Assembly: GCA_905147135.1 (NCBI GenBank)
Contig: LR990050.1
Coordinates: 20,582,001 to 20,646,000 of the forward strand
Direction: 5' to 3'
DNA length: 64,000 nt
Source: Blastobasis lacticolella
Lineage: Eukaryota > Arthropoda > Insecta > Lepidoptera > Blastobasidae
Below the pieces are notes generated by a model. The model was not told the origin of the DNA. It ran no database searches and saw only the letters and a program-made list of their open reading frames with translations. This document shows positions 31,048-40,167 of the stretch, piece after piece. Positions within the stretch are counted from its first letter, which is position 1. Each line of letters begins with the position of its first letter. The position numbers and the translations under genes are program-made.

Positions 31048-31589
31048 ATTATTTTTGTTTATGGGTCGTTTTATTTTATAATTCAATAATAGTTAGGAAA
31101 ATTCTTGGTTTCTTAATATTTGAGCTTCATCTGCGCGTGAACGGTTCCACGTGCGCGAGATATGTTTCACGAGCGCAGTAGATGTTCTCCGTGTGCAAAG
31201 CACTTAATTTATTATAAATTAGTGTTAATGCAAATATTTGCTAAATCAGTAGACAGCTCATTAATACTTCATATAAGTAGTAAAGCCCTCAATGGGTCAC
31301 ATTCAGCTCTACAGGAGATAATTAAAACCCATGTTCTGTACAGTTCAAACATAAAAAGACCCTCGCCTAATAATAGCTCACAGATTATTCGCGCGATCTC
31401 ATTGGTTCTAGCTCTGCCCCACGGAAATTAATTGAGTGAGTGATTAATATTTTTGGAACAATCTAATCCTTGTATTAGGTCCAGCTATAAACGATTTGAC
31501 GACTAATAATTTGTAGGTAGGTATTAAAGCAATTTTTTTTAATGTCATTTAAATAATTGTTTATAAAAATATTATCTATTATTAGACAA

Positions 31590-31980
31590 GATATATATTA
31601 TATATATTATATTACATAGAGAAGATATATATTATTATATATAAATATATATATCCCCTTAATCATATCTAATAAAAGAAAATATTTTAAAAAATTTCTT
31701 TTGTAACAATATCAAATATCCTAACAATACTTAGCCAATTTTTTTAGAATCACTAAAAGTATAACCTCAAAGTCACACACTGACCAGAAACTAACTCCTC
31801 CCCACAAATAAAGATGGCAGGACTGAAGCAATTGACATCAAATTCTTGTAAACTCACAGTAGTTTCTATCTCTCCTGCAAAAAGATACTGTTTTTTTTTT
31901 GTAAATATTTTATTCTATTAGATATCATTAAGGGGATATATATATTTATATATAATAATATATTCCTCTCTTGTATCGCT
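31590..31980. repeat. AT-rich inverted-repeat element
   Basis: The arms 31616-31684 and 31912-31977 are reverse complements with a few mismatches (core CCCCTTAATCATATCTAATA). About 225 bp lie between the arms. It looks like a small MITE or a foldback structure within the viral-like insert. There is no coding capacity. Confidence 0.65.
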
Positions 31981-32412
31981 AATAACTATAAATATTTATT
32001 ATCATGACTTTCTCTGGTCAATCAGTTCGATGTGTATGAACCTTTAACCTTTGGGCGGAGTTTTAATGAATGAAGCAAATTAATTGGATTGGCTTCAAAT
32101 ATGATAATTACAAAAAAAACATTTAATTGGTAGTAACCTCAACTTCATTACTGATTAGCTAACAAGTTTCATCAAGTGTCAAAGTATCACATAGCAATTA
32201 AAAAATATTTATATTTCGCACAAACAAAGACCGATACCTCATCCGTCTTCAAATTATCATATTATTGCGTTGTCCAAGTTATTCACAATAAATAGCGCAG
32301 CTGTCGTCTACGGACGTATTTTTAAATATAAATTATAAATTTAAGTTTTGTAAGACTTGTCATTTGTAAGTAGTGTTTACATGTGTTCTGACCCAGTGCT
32401 TCACTTTTCATC

Positions 32413-32721
32413 ATGTCCTTGGAGTTGATAATTCCAAAAGAGTGGAAGACAATATCACTGATGACCCTACAGAAAGAATTGACCGAAATGATGACAATTT
32501 GGCAAACTACTCACAGATCAATGCAAGGTCTTAGAGGGTCCTTGAACGGTGTTACTGCGGAATTTATGATGATAAAATATCGCGCGTGGTTCAAGAAGAT
32601 TAATGATCCCAGTACTGAGCCGAACCCATTCAAATATTGTGTGTTCGAAATAGATTTCTATGAATCAAAGAATTTCAGAAGACCTTTAAAAGACGTAGAA
32701 GAAATGGATTCAGGAATTTAA
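32413..32721 (+). CDS. Unrecognised 102-residue protein of the insert
   Basis: An intact single-exon frame starts MSLELIIPKEWKTISLMTLQ and ends EEMDSGI. It is a charged, soluble-looking protein with no signal peptide and few cysteines. The N-terminal part could be helical; the C-terminal part contains PFKYCVFEIDFYESKNF. An AATAAA signal lies 155 nt downstream (32875). The ATG is preceded by TCATC, acceptable for an insect start. I do not recognise a domain. The neighbours are viral-style genes, so it is probably a gene of the integrated segment with unknown role. Confidence 0.5.
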   Translation: MSLELIIPKEWKTISLMTLQKELTEMMTIWQTTHRSMQGLRGSLNGVTAEFMMIKYRAWFKKINDPSTEPNPFKYCVFEIDFYESKNFRRPLKDVEEMDSGI

Positions 32722-32874
32722 ACTTGTCCTATTTGTAGTATATGTTTGTAACTTTGATAAGTTTGACTTTAAAGTATCTCTAAAAACCTGAAGTTACAGG
32801 TGTTCAGAGTAATGTTTGTCTAGAGGTTAGAAATTGATGAATGAGGTATTTAGCACCTGTTGTATTGGCTTTTC

Positions 32875-32880
32875 AATAAA
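32875..32880 (+). terminator. Polyadenylation signal AATAAA
   Basis: It follows the 102-residue ORF at a typical distance and lies at a drop from coding to spacer DNA. Confidence 0.5.
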
Positions 32881-33147
32881 AAAGTAAACAATGCTATGAT
32901 TTGTTTTATTTCTTGACCTTATACTAACGATTACGTATTACAAAATAGGTTAATTAACTTATCTCTCCATAGTTAAGTTTAAATTGTTAATATGTAAACA
33001 AAACAGATATCACTATTGTAAGTATAGGTGTCGCTGGATGATAACCTGCAACAAATAATTTTATTTTGTATTCTGATGAGAAGAAATCCCTATGAAAAAA
33101 ATCTTTAAAAAATAGTGAAGTTCAAATTTCTTACCATTTCGTTTTTC

Positions 33148-33933
33148 CTACGGTTGGAACATCCTGCGTTTTGGTGTCCGTTTGAAAATCCTGAAAAAAA
33201 AGTATAAGCATAAGTGATGCGTTTTTAAAGTAAATATTTTGCAATAACTAGGGTACTGACCGCTTAATTCTGCGTAACATGCAGTGAGGTGGAACAGGGT
33301 TACTGACAGTACTGCAAAGCTTTTGTCTGAAATCAAAATATTTACTGTATTACACCTGAAAAAACAATCAGTAGCATATGACGCCAAATTGATCAAACAA
33401 ATGCTTACTTAAAGCATAGAGGTATTGTGTGATAAGACATTGCCTCTTCTCTCGATAAAGCGATTGCACAATAATTTGTCCAGGGTTCTTGATATTCTTC
33501 GCTGAAAATTTCCACCCTGATTTCATGATCGTCTATCGGAAATACGACGTCATACAGGTGAGTATTTTTCATTTTTCTGAAATGAAATTCTATATTAAAT
33601 ATATATTTCTTCTTTAGCAAATTAAAATTATAGTGACACTTACCTATGAGGTATTTTTTGGAACACATTAACACAGCCACTTTCCGTTTGATGTCGTATC
33701 AGCTTAGCAGGTACGTTCTTAACCTGCAGAACGTACGAGGGTCCAGGATCACTGATAATCTTCTCTACTAAACAGAGCACAAGTCGTTCTATTCCTTGAA
33801 TTGGCCATTCGTTGGGAATATAGATGTTACGTTTCAATTCCACGTAAACAATTTCAGCATAATATGCCTCCATTTGAAGCCCAGCAGAAAAAACGAACAG
33901 GTAGCACAATTGTATCAGACAAACTGACGACAT
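33148..33933 (-). CDS. Four-exon gene for a secreted basic protein
   Basis: Four minus-strand exons join in one frame: 33933-33644, 33576-33409, 33326-33261 and 33190-33148. All introns are 58-82 nt, all have GT-AG borders (GTAAGT, GTAAGC and GTCAGT donors; TTTCAG-type acceptors) and all are in phase 2. The total is 189 codons including the stop. Exon 1 begins with a signal peptide (MSSVCLIQLCYLFVFSAGLQ). The last exon gives a very basic tail (KRTPKRRMFQP). Short AT-rich introns and a secreted product match polydnavirus genes. I recognise no domain. The exact agreement of frame over three introns makes the model persuasive; the product role is unknown. Confidence 0.6.
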
Positions 33934-34107
33934 TTTGAGCTTCCAGTAGCCTCGTGGGCGTATTCACGCATGTCTAAGTGTTTACTTTTATGATTAGTTC
34001 GCTGAAATTGTTTGCAAACGAAACACCCACGTGGTGTTTACGTTTCTAATAATAGAAAAAGAAAAATATTTGGGAATGCTTATATTTTAATATTTACAAA
34101 TAATCTT

Positions 34108-34387
34108 TTACGAAATTAACAGATATGATAACAATGCTTTAAATACATGACAAAAATACTGCGCGATATGAAAACTAAGATAACCACAGCCTATTATGAA
34201 AAAAAACATGAACGTGATAACGATCAAAGGAAGACAAGCCATAGGATACTCCGAGCTTGAACAGAAGAGTCTATTCTTCTTTTGCTGTTCAGGTTCTACT
34301 TTCACTCTGTAACAATACATGGAGTTTATTTTCTGATACTAAACCCACTGATTAGTTTTTAAATAATTTAACTTACACTATAGGCAT
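34108..34387 (-). CDS. Two-exon small membrane protein
   Basis: A tiny first exon (34387-34377, ATG plus eight bases) with donor GTAAGT is joined to 34306-34108 after acceptor TTGTTACAG, giving 69 residues. The product has a basic, Gln/Lys-rich N-terminus and a strongly hydrophobic segment (LPLIVITFMFFFIIGCGYLS) followed by a short aromatic tail. It is therefore likely a single-pass membrane protein. The very short first exon makes the start less certain; the same second exon could be entered from an ATG at 34320 without splicing. No family was recognised. Confidence 0.45.
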
Positions 34388-34399
34388 TTTGATTTAAAA

Positions 34400-35330
34400 A
34401 AAAGCGACTGCTAGTGCCCGAAAGAATATGTCTTATGAAATGACAGCGCAAATCTGTGGCAATTTTATGAGTGTTGATTATACAGTACACTTATCACAGT
34501 TCGCATAGTAGGTCACAAAATTACCAACAGGGAGTAGATAACAAAAGTTTTTTTCTTCTGGAAGTAGCATGCATTTTACATAAATAAAATATTTTTAGAC
34601 GTTCAAAAGTTATTTCAAATTCGCGTATATATACAAACTTTTAAACTATATGTATTTTGTATATACCATATCCAGCAAATTTGGAAAAAGTCTTGTAACA
34701 AGGACAAATACAATAGTTAGATTTTTATGAAGTCTAGTGAAAACTAAAGGGGAGGTGTCATACATTCAAAATATAAATCCACTAAAATTCAAATTGATAC
34801 GAATATATCTTTGACTCAAATCCAAAATACACATCAATAAAATCGATAGTTTATAGCCATCACTGACCTTCAGTTACCAACCAAGAACTCCAGTGCATTC
34901 ACCTGCCTACTACGCACGTAAACTCTGATCAACATTGACGTCAATCGTCTTGAGCAAACAACTGTAGGTCGTTGGTTCATTACACGTTAAGATAGATCAG
35001 TTACGGACTTTTTTTGTTATCTACACCAACTAATTAGTGAAAACTTGATAAACACTTTTGAAGCCGTTGGCCTGTGACACACGTGTTATGTCACGCGTAG
35101 TAACCTTGGCATAGTAAAGGGCTTGAATGAATCGTAAACACGTGGTAAGCTAGAAAATGTGTGCCAAGTTTCATCGCACACATGCTCGGAAATGTTTTCA
35201 ATCATATTATCATTGTTATATTGTTTATATAATAAGTGCAAGTCTTTTGATCCCGAGGATGATGTAATAACATCCATTAAGTTTGACACTAGACCTCAGT
35301 ATCATACAGAAGGCCTAAAATTTCCTACAT
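34400..35330. other. Non-coding spacer in the insert
   Basis: AT-rich DNA without supported genes. Weak open frames at 35086-35289 and 35159-35341 overlap on opposite strands and have no features. Confidence 0.45.
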
Positions 35331-35332
35331 TG

Positions 35333-35340
35333 TATAAATA
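35333..35340 (+). promoter_or_regulatory. TATA box of the ankyrin gene
   Basis: TATAAATA lies about 115 nt upstream of the likely start codon of the ankyrin gene. An AG-ending pyrimidine stretch (CTATTTCAG, ending near 35417) could mark a 5' UTR intron. Confidence 0.5.
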
Positions 35341-35454
35341 AAAACGTGTTCATGCGCGCGCATCATGTGTTGGCACAGATGTTACATATTGCGTAATTTA
35401 GTTTTATTCTATTTCAGGATCGCACTTTCGAGATCAGTAACAATCTGCATTGCG

Positions 35455-35856
35455 ATGGGAAGTAACATCAGAGATGAAGAAAGTACGAGGTTGATTGAAT
35501 CTGATACTTATGATCATTTCGGAAGAAAATACATTCATATTATTGCTATTCAAGATCAGGATAATGCTATAAAGAAAATAAAATCCCTCGTGGAAAATGG
35601 CGAAGATATGAACGCAAGAGAGCTTATAACAGGGAATACTTTGCTGCATATCGCCGCAAAAACTAAAAATTACCAACTTGCTGAGTGGCTTTGCAGGCAA
35701 GCTAGTGTCCAGAAAGGAGCAATAAACTTTAATTACGAAACTCCTTACAGAATAGCATTCAAGGCAAGAGATTTCAAGATGATGCAACTGCTAAGGATCA
35801 ATGACGCAGCTTACGTCAATTTTATATCTAATGGGTTATCTGATGACAGCTTGTGA
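35455..35856 (+). CDS. Viral ankyrin (vankyrin)-like IkB mimic
   Basis: A 133-residue protein from ATG 35455 (MGSNIRDEES). It consists of ankyrin repeats: FGRKYIHIIAIQDQDNAIKK, then NGEDMNARELITGNTLLHIA, then LAEWLCRQ and NYETPYRIAFKARDFKMMQL. The G-N-T-x-L-H-I-A core and helix-turn-helix spacing are clear. Short, ankyrin-only proteins with the LAEWLC-type repeat are the hallmark of polydnavirus vankyrins, which resemble IkB without its degradation signals and dampen NF-kB signalling in the parasitised insect. The length is slightly below the usual 150-170 residues. An intact frame and a TATA box suggest it could still be expressed. A cellular ankyrin protein is the alternative, but such a short stand-alone form is unusual. 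Confidence 0.72.
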   Translation: MGSNIRDEESTRLIESDTYDHFGRKYIHIIAIQDQDNAIKKIKSLVENGEDMNARELITGNTLLHIAAKTKNYQLAEWLCRQASVQKGAINFNYETPYRIAFKARDFKMMQLLRINDAAYVNFISNGLSDDSL

Positions 35857-36065
35857 AGCTTTATTGTCGGACTACTGAAAGCGTTCCCTTTCCGATACCT
35901 CAATCAACCTATGATTCCCATGCCCCACCAAAGGCAAACTCTCAGTAGTCTCATAATAGTTGACAACAGTGAGTCATACTGAGACAAACTATAATTTATA
36001 GTGAAAATTGTCAAGTATTATCGTCGAAAAATGACAAACTTTGACTTAGTAACTTAAATTTGTAA

Positions 36066-36110
36066 CATATGTTTAACGTCTACTTGGCGCAAGACACTGC
36101 CGTGTCTCTA
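36066..36110 (+). repeat. 45-bp direct repeat, right copy
   Basis: This is the same orientation as 27041-27085 and is preceded in both cases by TGTAA and CATATG. It lies 0.2 kb downstream of the ankyrin gene. It could be a duplicated 3' flank or a segment-junction motif. Confidence 0.7.
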
Positions 36111-36240
36111 AATCTGTAATATTAAGTTTGTACTTTAATAGATTGTATTTAATTGTAATTAGACCTATAATTAAAACTATTTTTTAGAATAACATCATTT
36201 TAATAACTTTTTACAATATTGAATCTAATAAATATCGACT

Positions 36241-36500
36241 TTAAATGCTATCTCGCCTTATTAGATCTTGTTTCTTCTCTGGATCTTTACGCAAATCTGG
36301 AAGCGATTTTGTTTTGGATTTTTCTAGTCGATGTGGAACTCTAGAACAAAGACCAGTTTTATAATCTAACAGAAAAGCTTAAGGTTTGAAATAGAAAATT
36401 TGTACTTACATCCCTCGATTGCAACAGGCGCAGAAAGCATGTAACCTCTTGCGCATTGTCTTCGAAATAGGGAACAAAGAAACACTCACGTCCTGCATAA
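36241..36500 (-). CDS. Possible spliced small gene or gene fragment
   Basis: The last exon, 36365-36241, follows an acceptor CTGTTAG and reads to a stop with a basic, charged sequence (HRLEKSKTKSLPDLRKDPEK). It is phase-compatible with an upstream exon ending at 36410 before GTAAGT (containing CARGYMLSAPVAIEG). Further upstream that frame meets a stop, so another exon or a truncation must exist. The splice borders are good but the start is not found. Unrecognised. Confidence 0.3.
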
Positions 36501-39500
36501 CGATTGATTTAAAACTGGTTCATGTAAAATGTTACTAACCAGGATAATGTTAAAAAAGGAAAACTAGATAAATATATTCAATAATAATCGGCTGTATGTG
36601 GTTTTAAACTGAAATTATTAGCCTACAATATTTCGTCACAATATTTTTCCTGCTTCTATCAATATAGTATTAAGTAATTAATGTTGAAACTCTTCTCTGT
36701 AATTTATTTGAATCCATCAAGAGCTAAATAACGTTCATGTTGGACTACAATGTTAATAAAACCGCCAGTTTATAGAAAGTAAAGAATAAATGTACCTAGA
36801 GACATACAAACTCTATTTTGTTCACTATTTTAGTTCAGTATTAAAAAAGCTTAAATTATTGACATTAAGTAATGCATAGATCTTACGAAATAAATTCTTA
36901 ATCAACAATTGATACACTAGTAAAGTTCGTTAATAACTTTCAAAATTTGTCCCAACTTTCAAGTTCGAAACTCTTCCTGTTTTCTTCAGGGGAATTTAAA
37001 CCATTGCGCCAGGGCGCAGGATTTACTTTACCAGCACCTGGCGGAATGGTCAATTAAAGTTGCCGTGGTCGTAGAACCCTATGTCGTTCCCGATAGAGAG
37101 GACTGGGCAGGCGACCATGATGGTTTGGTAGCGATCACCACCAACCTTGCTGTTGGCTCTCCCCCTTTCTCTAGGGTGAAGAGGGGTCACGGATTTTTAG
37201 CAGTCACACTGGATAGAGTCGTGGTCATAGGGGTATATTTTTCCCCCAACAGACCTCTTGTCGAGTTCGAGGCCTTCTTAGACGAAGTCGGGCGGATTGT
37301 CGTACAGAATCTTCCAATTCCTGTTCTGATCGCTGGCGATCTCAACGGAAAGTCCACAGCGTGGGGGTCTCCAATGACCGATGCGCGTGGTTCAGTCCTC
37401 GAGGAATGGGTAACGGCAACAGGGCTCATAATACTAAACCAGGGTCATGTAGACACGTGTGTACGACAGCAGGGTGGGTCCATTGTAGACGTAACGTTTG
37501 CAAGCCCTGCCTTAGCATGCCGTGTTCAGTGTTGGAACGTAGTGGAGGACGTTGAGACGCTCTCAGATCACCGTTACATTCGGTTCGATCTCTGTGTTCT
37601 CCCTACAACGATGAAGTCAACCTGTATGCAGCATATAACGAGGCCCGCATGGCATTAAGGGTAGCTATTAGGGAAGCCAAGTCTATTAAAATGGAAGAAA
37701 TGTTAGAGACGTTAAATAGAGATCCCTGGGGAAGGCCTTATAAAGCGGCTCGAGCTAAGATACGTCCCTGGGCTCCTCCGCTCACTGAAACGCTCGAGCC
37801 TCCGCTCGTGAACGACATCGTCGTGGCCTTATTTCCTCAAAGAGGTCAGCATACTCCTCCAAGTATGGTGGCTTCGGCCACGGTGCGCGACGGAGAAGCT
37901 GCTTCGGAGGTAACTGCAGGGGAGTTAGAAGCCGCCATCATGAGGCTCAGAGCTAAAAATACTGCCCCGGGACCCGACGGAATTCCGGGAAAGGTGCTAG
38001 CTCGGGCCCTTGACGTCCTGGAGCCGCGACTACGGCGTCTTTTTAGTGCGTGCCTCGAACAGGGGAAAATCCCAGCTGCGTGGAAGAAGGGTCGACTGGT
38101 GCTTCTGCGGAAGGAGGGGCGCCCTGCAGACTCGCCTTCAGGGTACCGCCCGTTAGTGATGCTCGATGAGGACGCCAAGCTCTTCGAACGTGTCGTTGCC
38201 AGCCGTATCATTAAATATCTCGAGACGACGGGTCCGGACCTCTCCGAACATCAGTTTGGCTTTCGCAGAGGCAGATCCACGATCGACGCGATATAAGTGT
38301 GAAAATGTTGGCGCAAGAAGCTGTAGCCCGGGGCGAGGTTGTCTTGGCAGTGTCACTTGATATCGCCAACGCCTTCAACAGCTTGCCCTGGAGTAGCATA
38401 AGGGAGGCACTACGCTATCACGGTGTGCCCCTCTACCTGCGTCAGCTGGTAGACGACTACCTCGCAGAGAGGACTGTGGAGTTTCCTACTCAAAATGGGT
38501 GGAAGGCTAGGGAAATGGGCTGCGGGGTCCCACAAGGGTCGGTGATGGGGCCGCTATTATGGAATATCGGCTATGATTGGGTCCTCCGCAGAGACAATCT
38601 GAGGGGCGTCGACGTATTCTGCTACGCAGACGACACCTTGGTTACATCTCGCGGAAGGACCCACCAGGAGGCCATGCACATTGCTACCGCTGGCGTTGCG
38701 CAAGTCGTGCGCCGCGTGAGACTATTGGGCCTGGAAGTCGTGCTTCATAAATCTGAGGCCGTGTGTTTTCACGGACCTCGAAATGCACCGCCACGGGGTG
38801 CTGGTATTATGGTAAGCGGAGTGCGTATTAACTTGCAGTCATCCATGCGGTACCTAGGGCTAGAGCTGGACGGGACGTGGAAATTCTGTGAACATTTCCA
38901 TCAGCTCGCCCCTAAGCTTTTGAAAGCTTCTGGAGCATTGAGCAAATTGATGCCCAACCTGGGAGGACCAGAGGCGAGCTGTCGACGTCTCTACTTCGGG
39001 ATTTTAAAATCCATGGCGCTCTATGGAGCTCCAGTGTGGCATGACGCTCTGACCAGGCACAATAACACTATCTTGCGAAGGTCGCAACGGGTTATGGCGG
39101 TCAGAGTCATTCGTGGGTACCGCACCATATCTTTTGAAGCGGCGTGCGTGTTGGCGGGTACCCGGGTATACCCACCTGGAAGCCGGGGTGCAGGCTGGCT
39201 TGTATTTCCAATGCGCGGAGGCAAAGCGGAATGGCGAGCTTTGGGCCCCACGTGAAATTGGAGCCGTGCGGGACCGCCTCCGGGACAACCTCTTCTCAGA
39301 GTGGGAAGAAAAGCTCATAGAACCTTCCGCCGGGCATCGCACTATCGACGCCATTCGGCCGGTATTACGGCCTTGGGCTGAGAAGCGAAAAGGACAGCTC
39401 ACTTTCCGCCTTGTGCAGATGTTGTCAGAGCACGGCTGCTTTGGCAAGTATTTGCACGGGGTGGCAAGGCGAGAGATGACACCAGAGTGTCACGGGTGTG

Positions 39501-40136
39501 GCTGCGCTAATGATACAGCGCAGCATACCCTGGCGGTATGTCCGGCTTGGGCTGAACCGCGAGCTCATCTGATCGCGGCAGTGGGGGCTGACCTCTCGCT
39601 GTCGGCTGTGGTAAAATGTATGGTCGATAGCGAGCGGGCATGGCAAGCCGTAGTCGACTTCTGCGAAGTAACAATATCGCAGAAGGAAGCGGCGGAAAGG
39701 ACGAGAGAGGATGACATTCTCTCGGACCCGATCCGCTGTCGTAGAGTTGGGCGAAGGCGGCGTGAACATGCGCGCCACCTCCCCCCCTAACAGGGTCTCG
39801 GGTGACAAACAGAGGGGCTGTTTGTCGCCCAGGTAAGAGGCCCCGAGTAGGCGTAGCGACGTGTTGAAGTGTCCCAACACGTCGATGCTTGTAGCAGTTT
39901 TGGGAGTGGGCCTATAGCTCACTCCCCGAGATCGAGCCCATAATGGGCGCCCGCAGGTCGCAGTCGCGGAAGCTTGTTATCTCCCCGTGGCTGTGTCCGT
40001 CAATGCGGTAGAGGGCACCTTGTGGTTTGAGCGGGTAGTTCGGCCCTTCTGACCGGGAGCCCCGCATAACCCGCTCGCTCCCCTGGCGGGCACGTGTAAA
40101 TGCGTTTCCACAAGTAAAAAAAAAAAAGAAATAGAA

Positions 40137-40167
40137 TAGGTTAGGTTGGGTTAGGTTAGGTTAGGTT
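40137..40167 (+). repeat. Telomeric (TTAGG)n between elements 2 and 3
   Basis: About six TTAGG units, one of them variant (TTGGG), after the poly(A) and AAATAGAA of element 2. The next element starts GGGGTGCTCGGTCGG. Confidence 0.9.

Larger units (their letters stand above)
26891..36980. mobile_element. 10.1-kb viral-like insert (probable polydnavirus/bracovirus segment)
   Basis: This AT-rich block interrupts the type A ORF2 cleanly. The flanking tetranucleotide TTTC (26887-26890, 36981-36984) is present once in the uninterrupted copy. The ends carry a weak inverted repeat (AGGAAGGTTTTTC at the left; the complement of the right end reads AGGAAGAGTTTCG). Inside are small genes with phase-correct introns, signal peptides, TATA boxes, long non-coding stretches and one ankyrin protein with the features of viral ankyrins (vankyrins) of polydnaviruses. 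Size, low gene density and gene types fit one bracovirus DNA circle integrated into a host moth chromosome. There is no transposase, integrase or polymerase, so it did not insert by its own encoded enzyme. The identification rests mainly on the ankyrin gene and gene style, so a large unknown DNA element remains possible. Confidence 0.7.
26872..39789 (+). pseudogene. ORF2 of type A element 2 (interrupted by 26891-36980)
   Basis: The ORF starts immediately after the ORF1 stop (TAA then ATG at 26872). After MASQPF the insert intervenes; coding resumes at 36985 with GNLNHCARAQDLLYQHLAEW. The endonuclease (VLIAGDLNGKSTAWGS, SDHRYIRFD) is lost after about 37605 by a deletion of roughly 330 nt relative to the inverted copy. 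The reverse transcriptase (37649-39160) keeps GYRPLVMLDEDAKLFE, CGVPQGSVMGPLLWNIGYD and FCYADDTLV, with a frameshift near 38295 and another near 39160. The C-terminal knuckle CHGCGCANDTAQHTLAVCPA and the end ...RRREHARHLPP are intact (stop at 39789). Confidence 0.9.
23914..40127 (+). mobile_element. SART-like telomeric retrotransposon 2 (type A), split by viral insert
   Basis: A type A element: 5' UTR (23914-24454), broken ORF1 (24455-26871), ORF2 beginning at once (26872), interruption by a 10.09-kb foreign insert (26891-36980), the rest of ORF2 (36985-39789), a 3' UTR (39790-40114) and poly(A) (to about 40127), then (TTAGG)n. Without the insert it would be about 6.1 kb. It is full-length at both ends but dead: homopolymer frameshift and nonsense codon in ORF1, an approximately 330-nt deletion and two further frameshifts in ORF2. 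Confidence 0.9.

Noticed and set aside
31162..31431. 89-codon frame in the viral-like insert
   Set aside because: No recognisable domain, signal peptide or promoter; the composition is close to the surrounding spacer. I could not support it as a gene.
36965..37658. A separate endonuclease gene next to the viral-like insert
   Set aside because: It is the continuation of the type A ORF2 after the insert, matched codon by codon by the inverted copy at 56120-55510.
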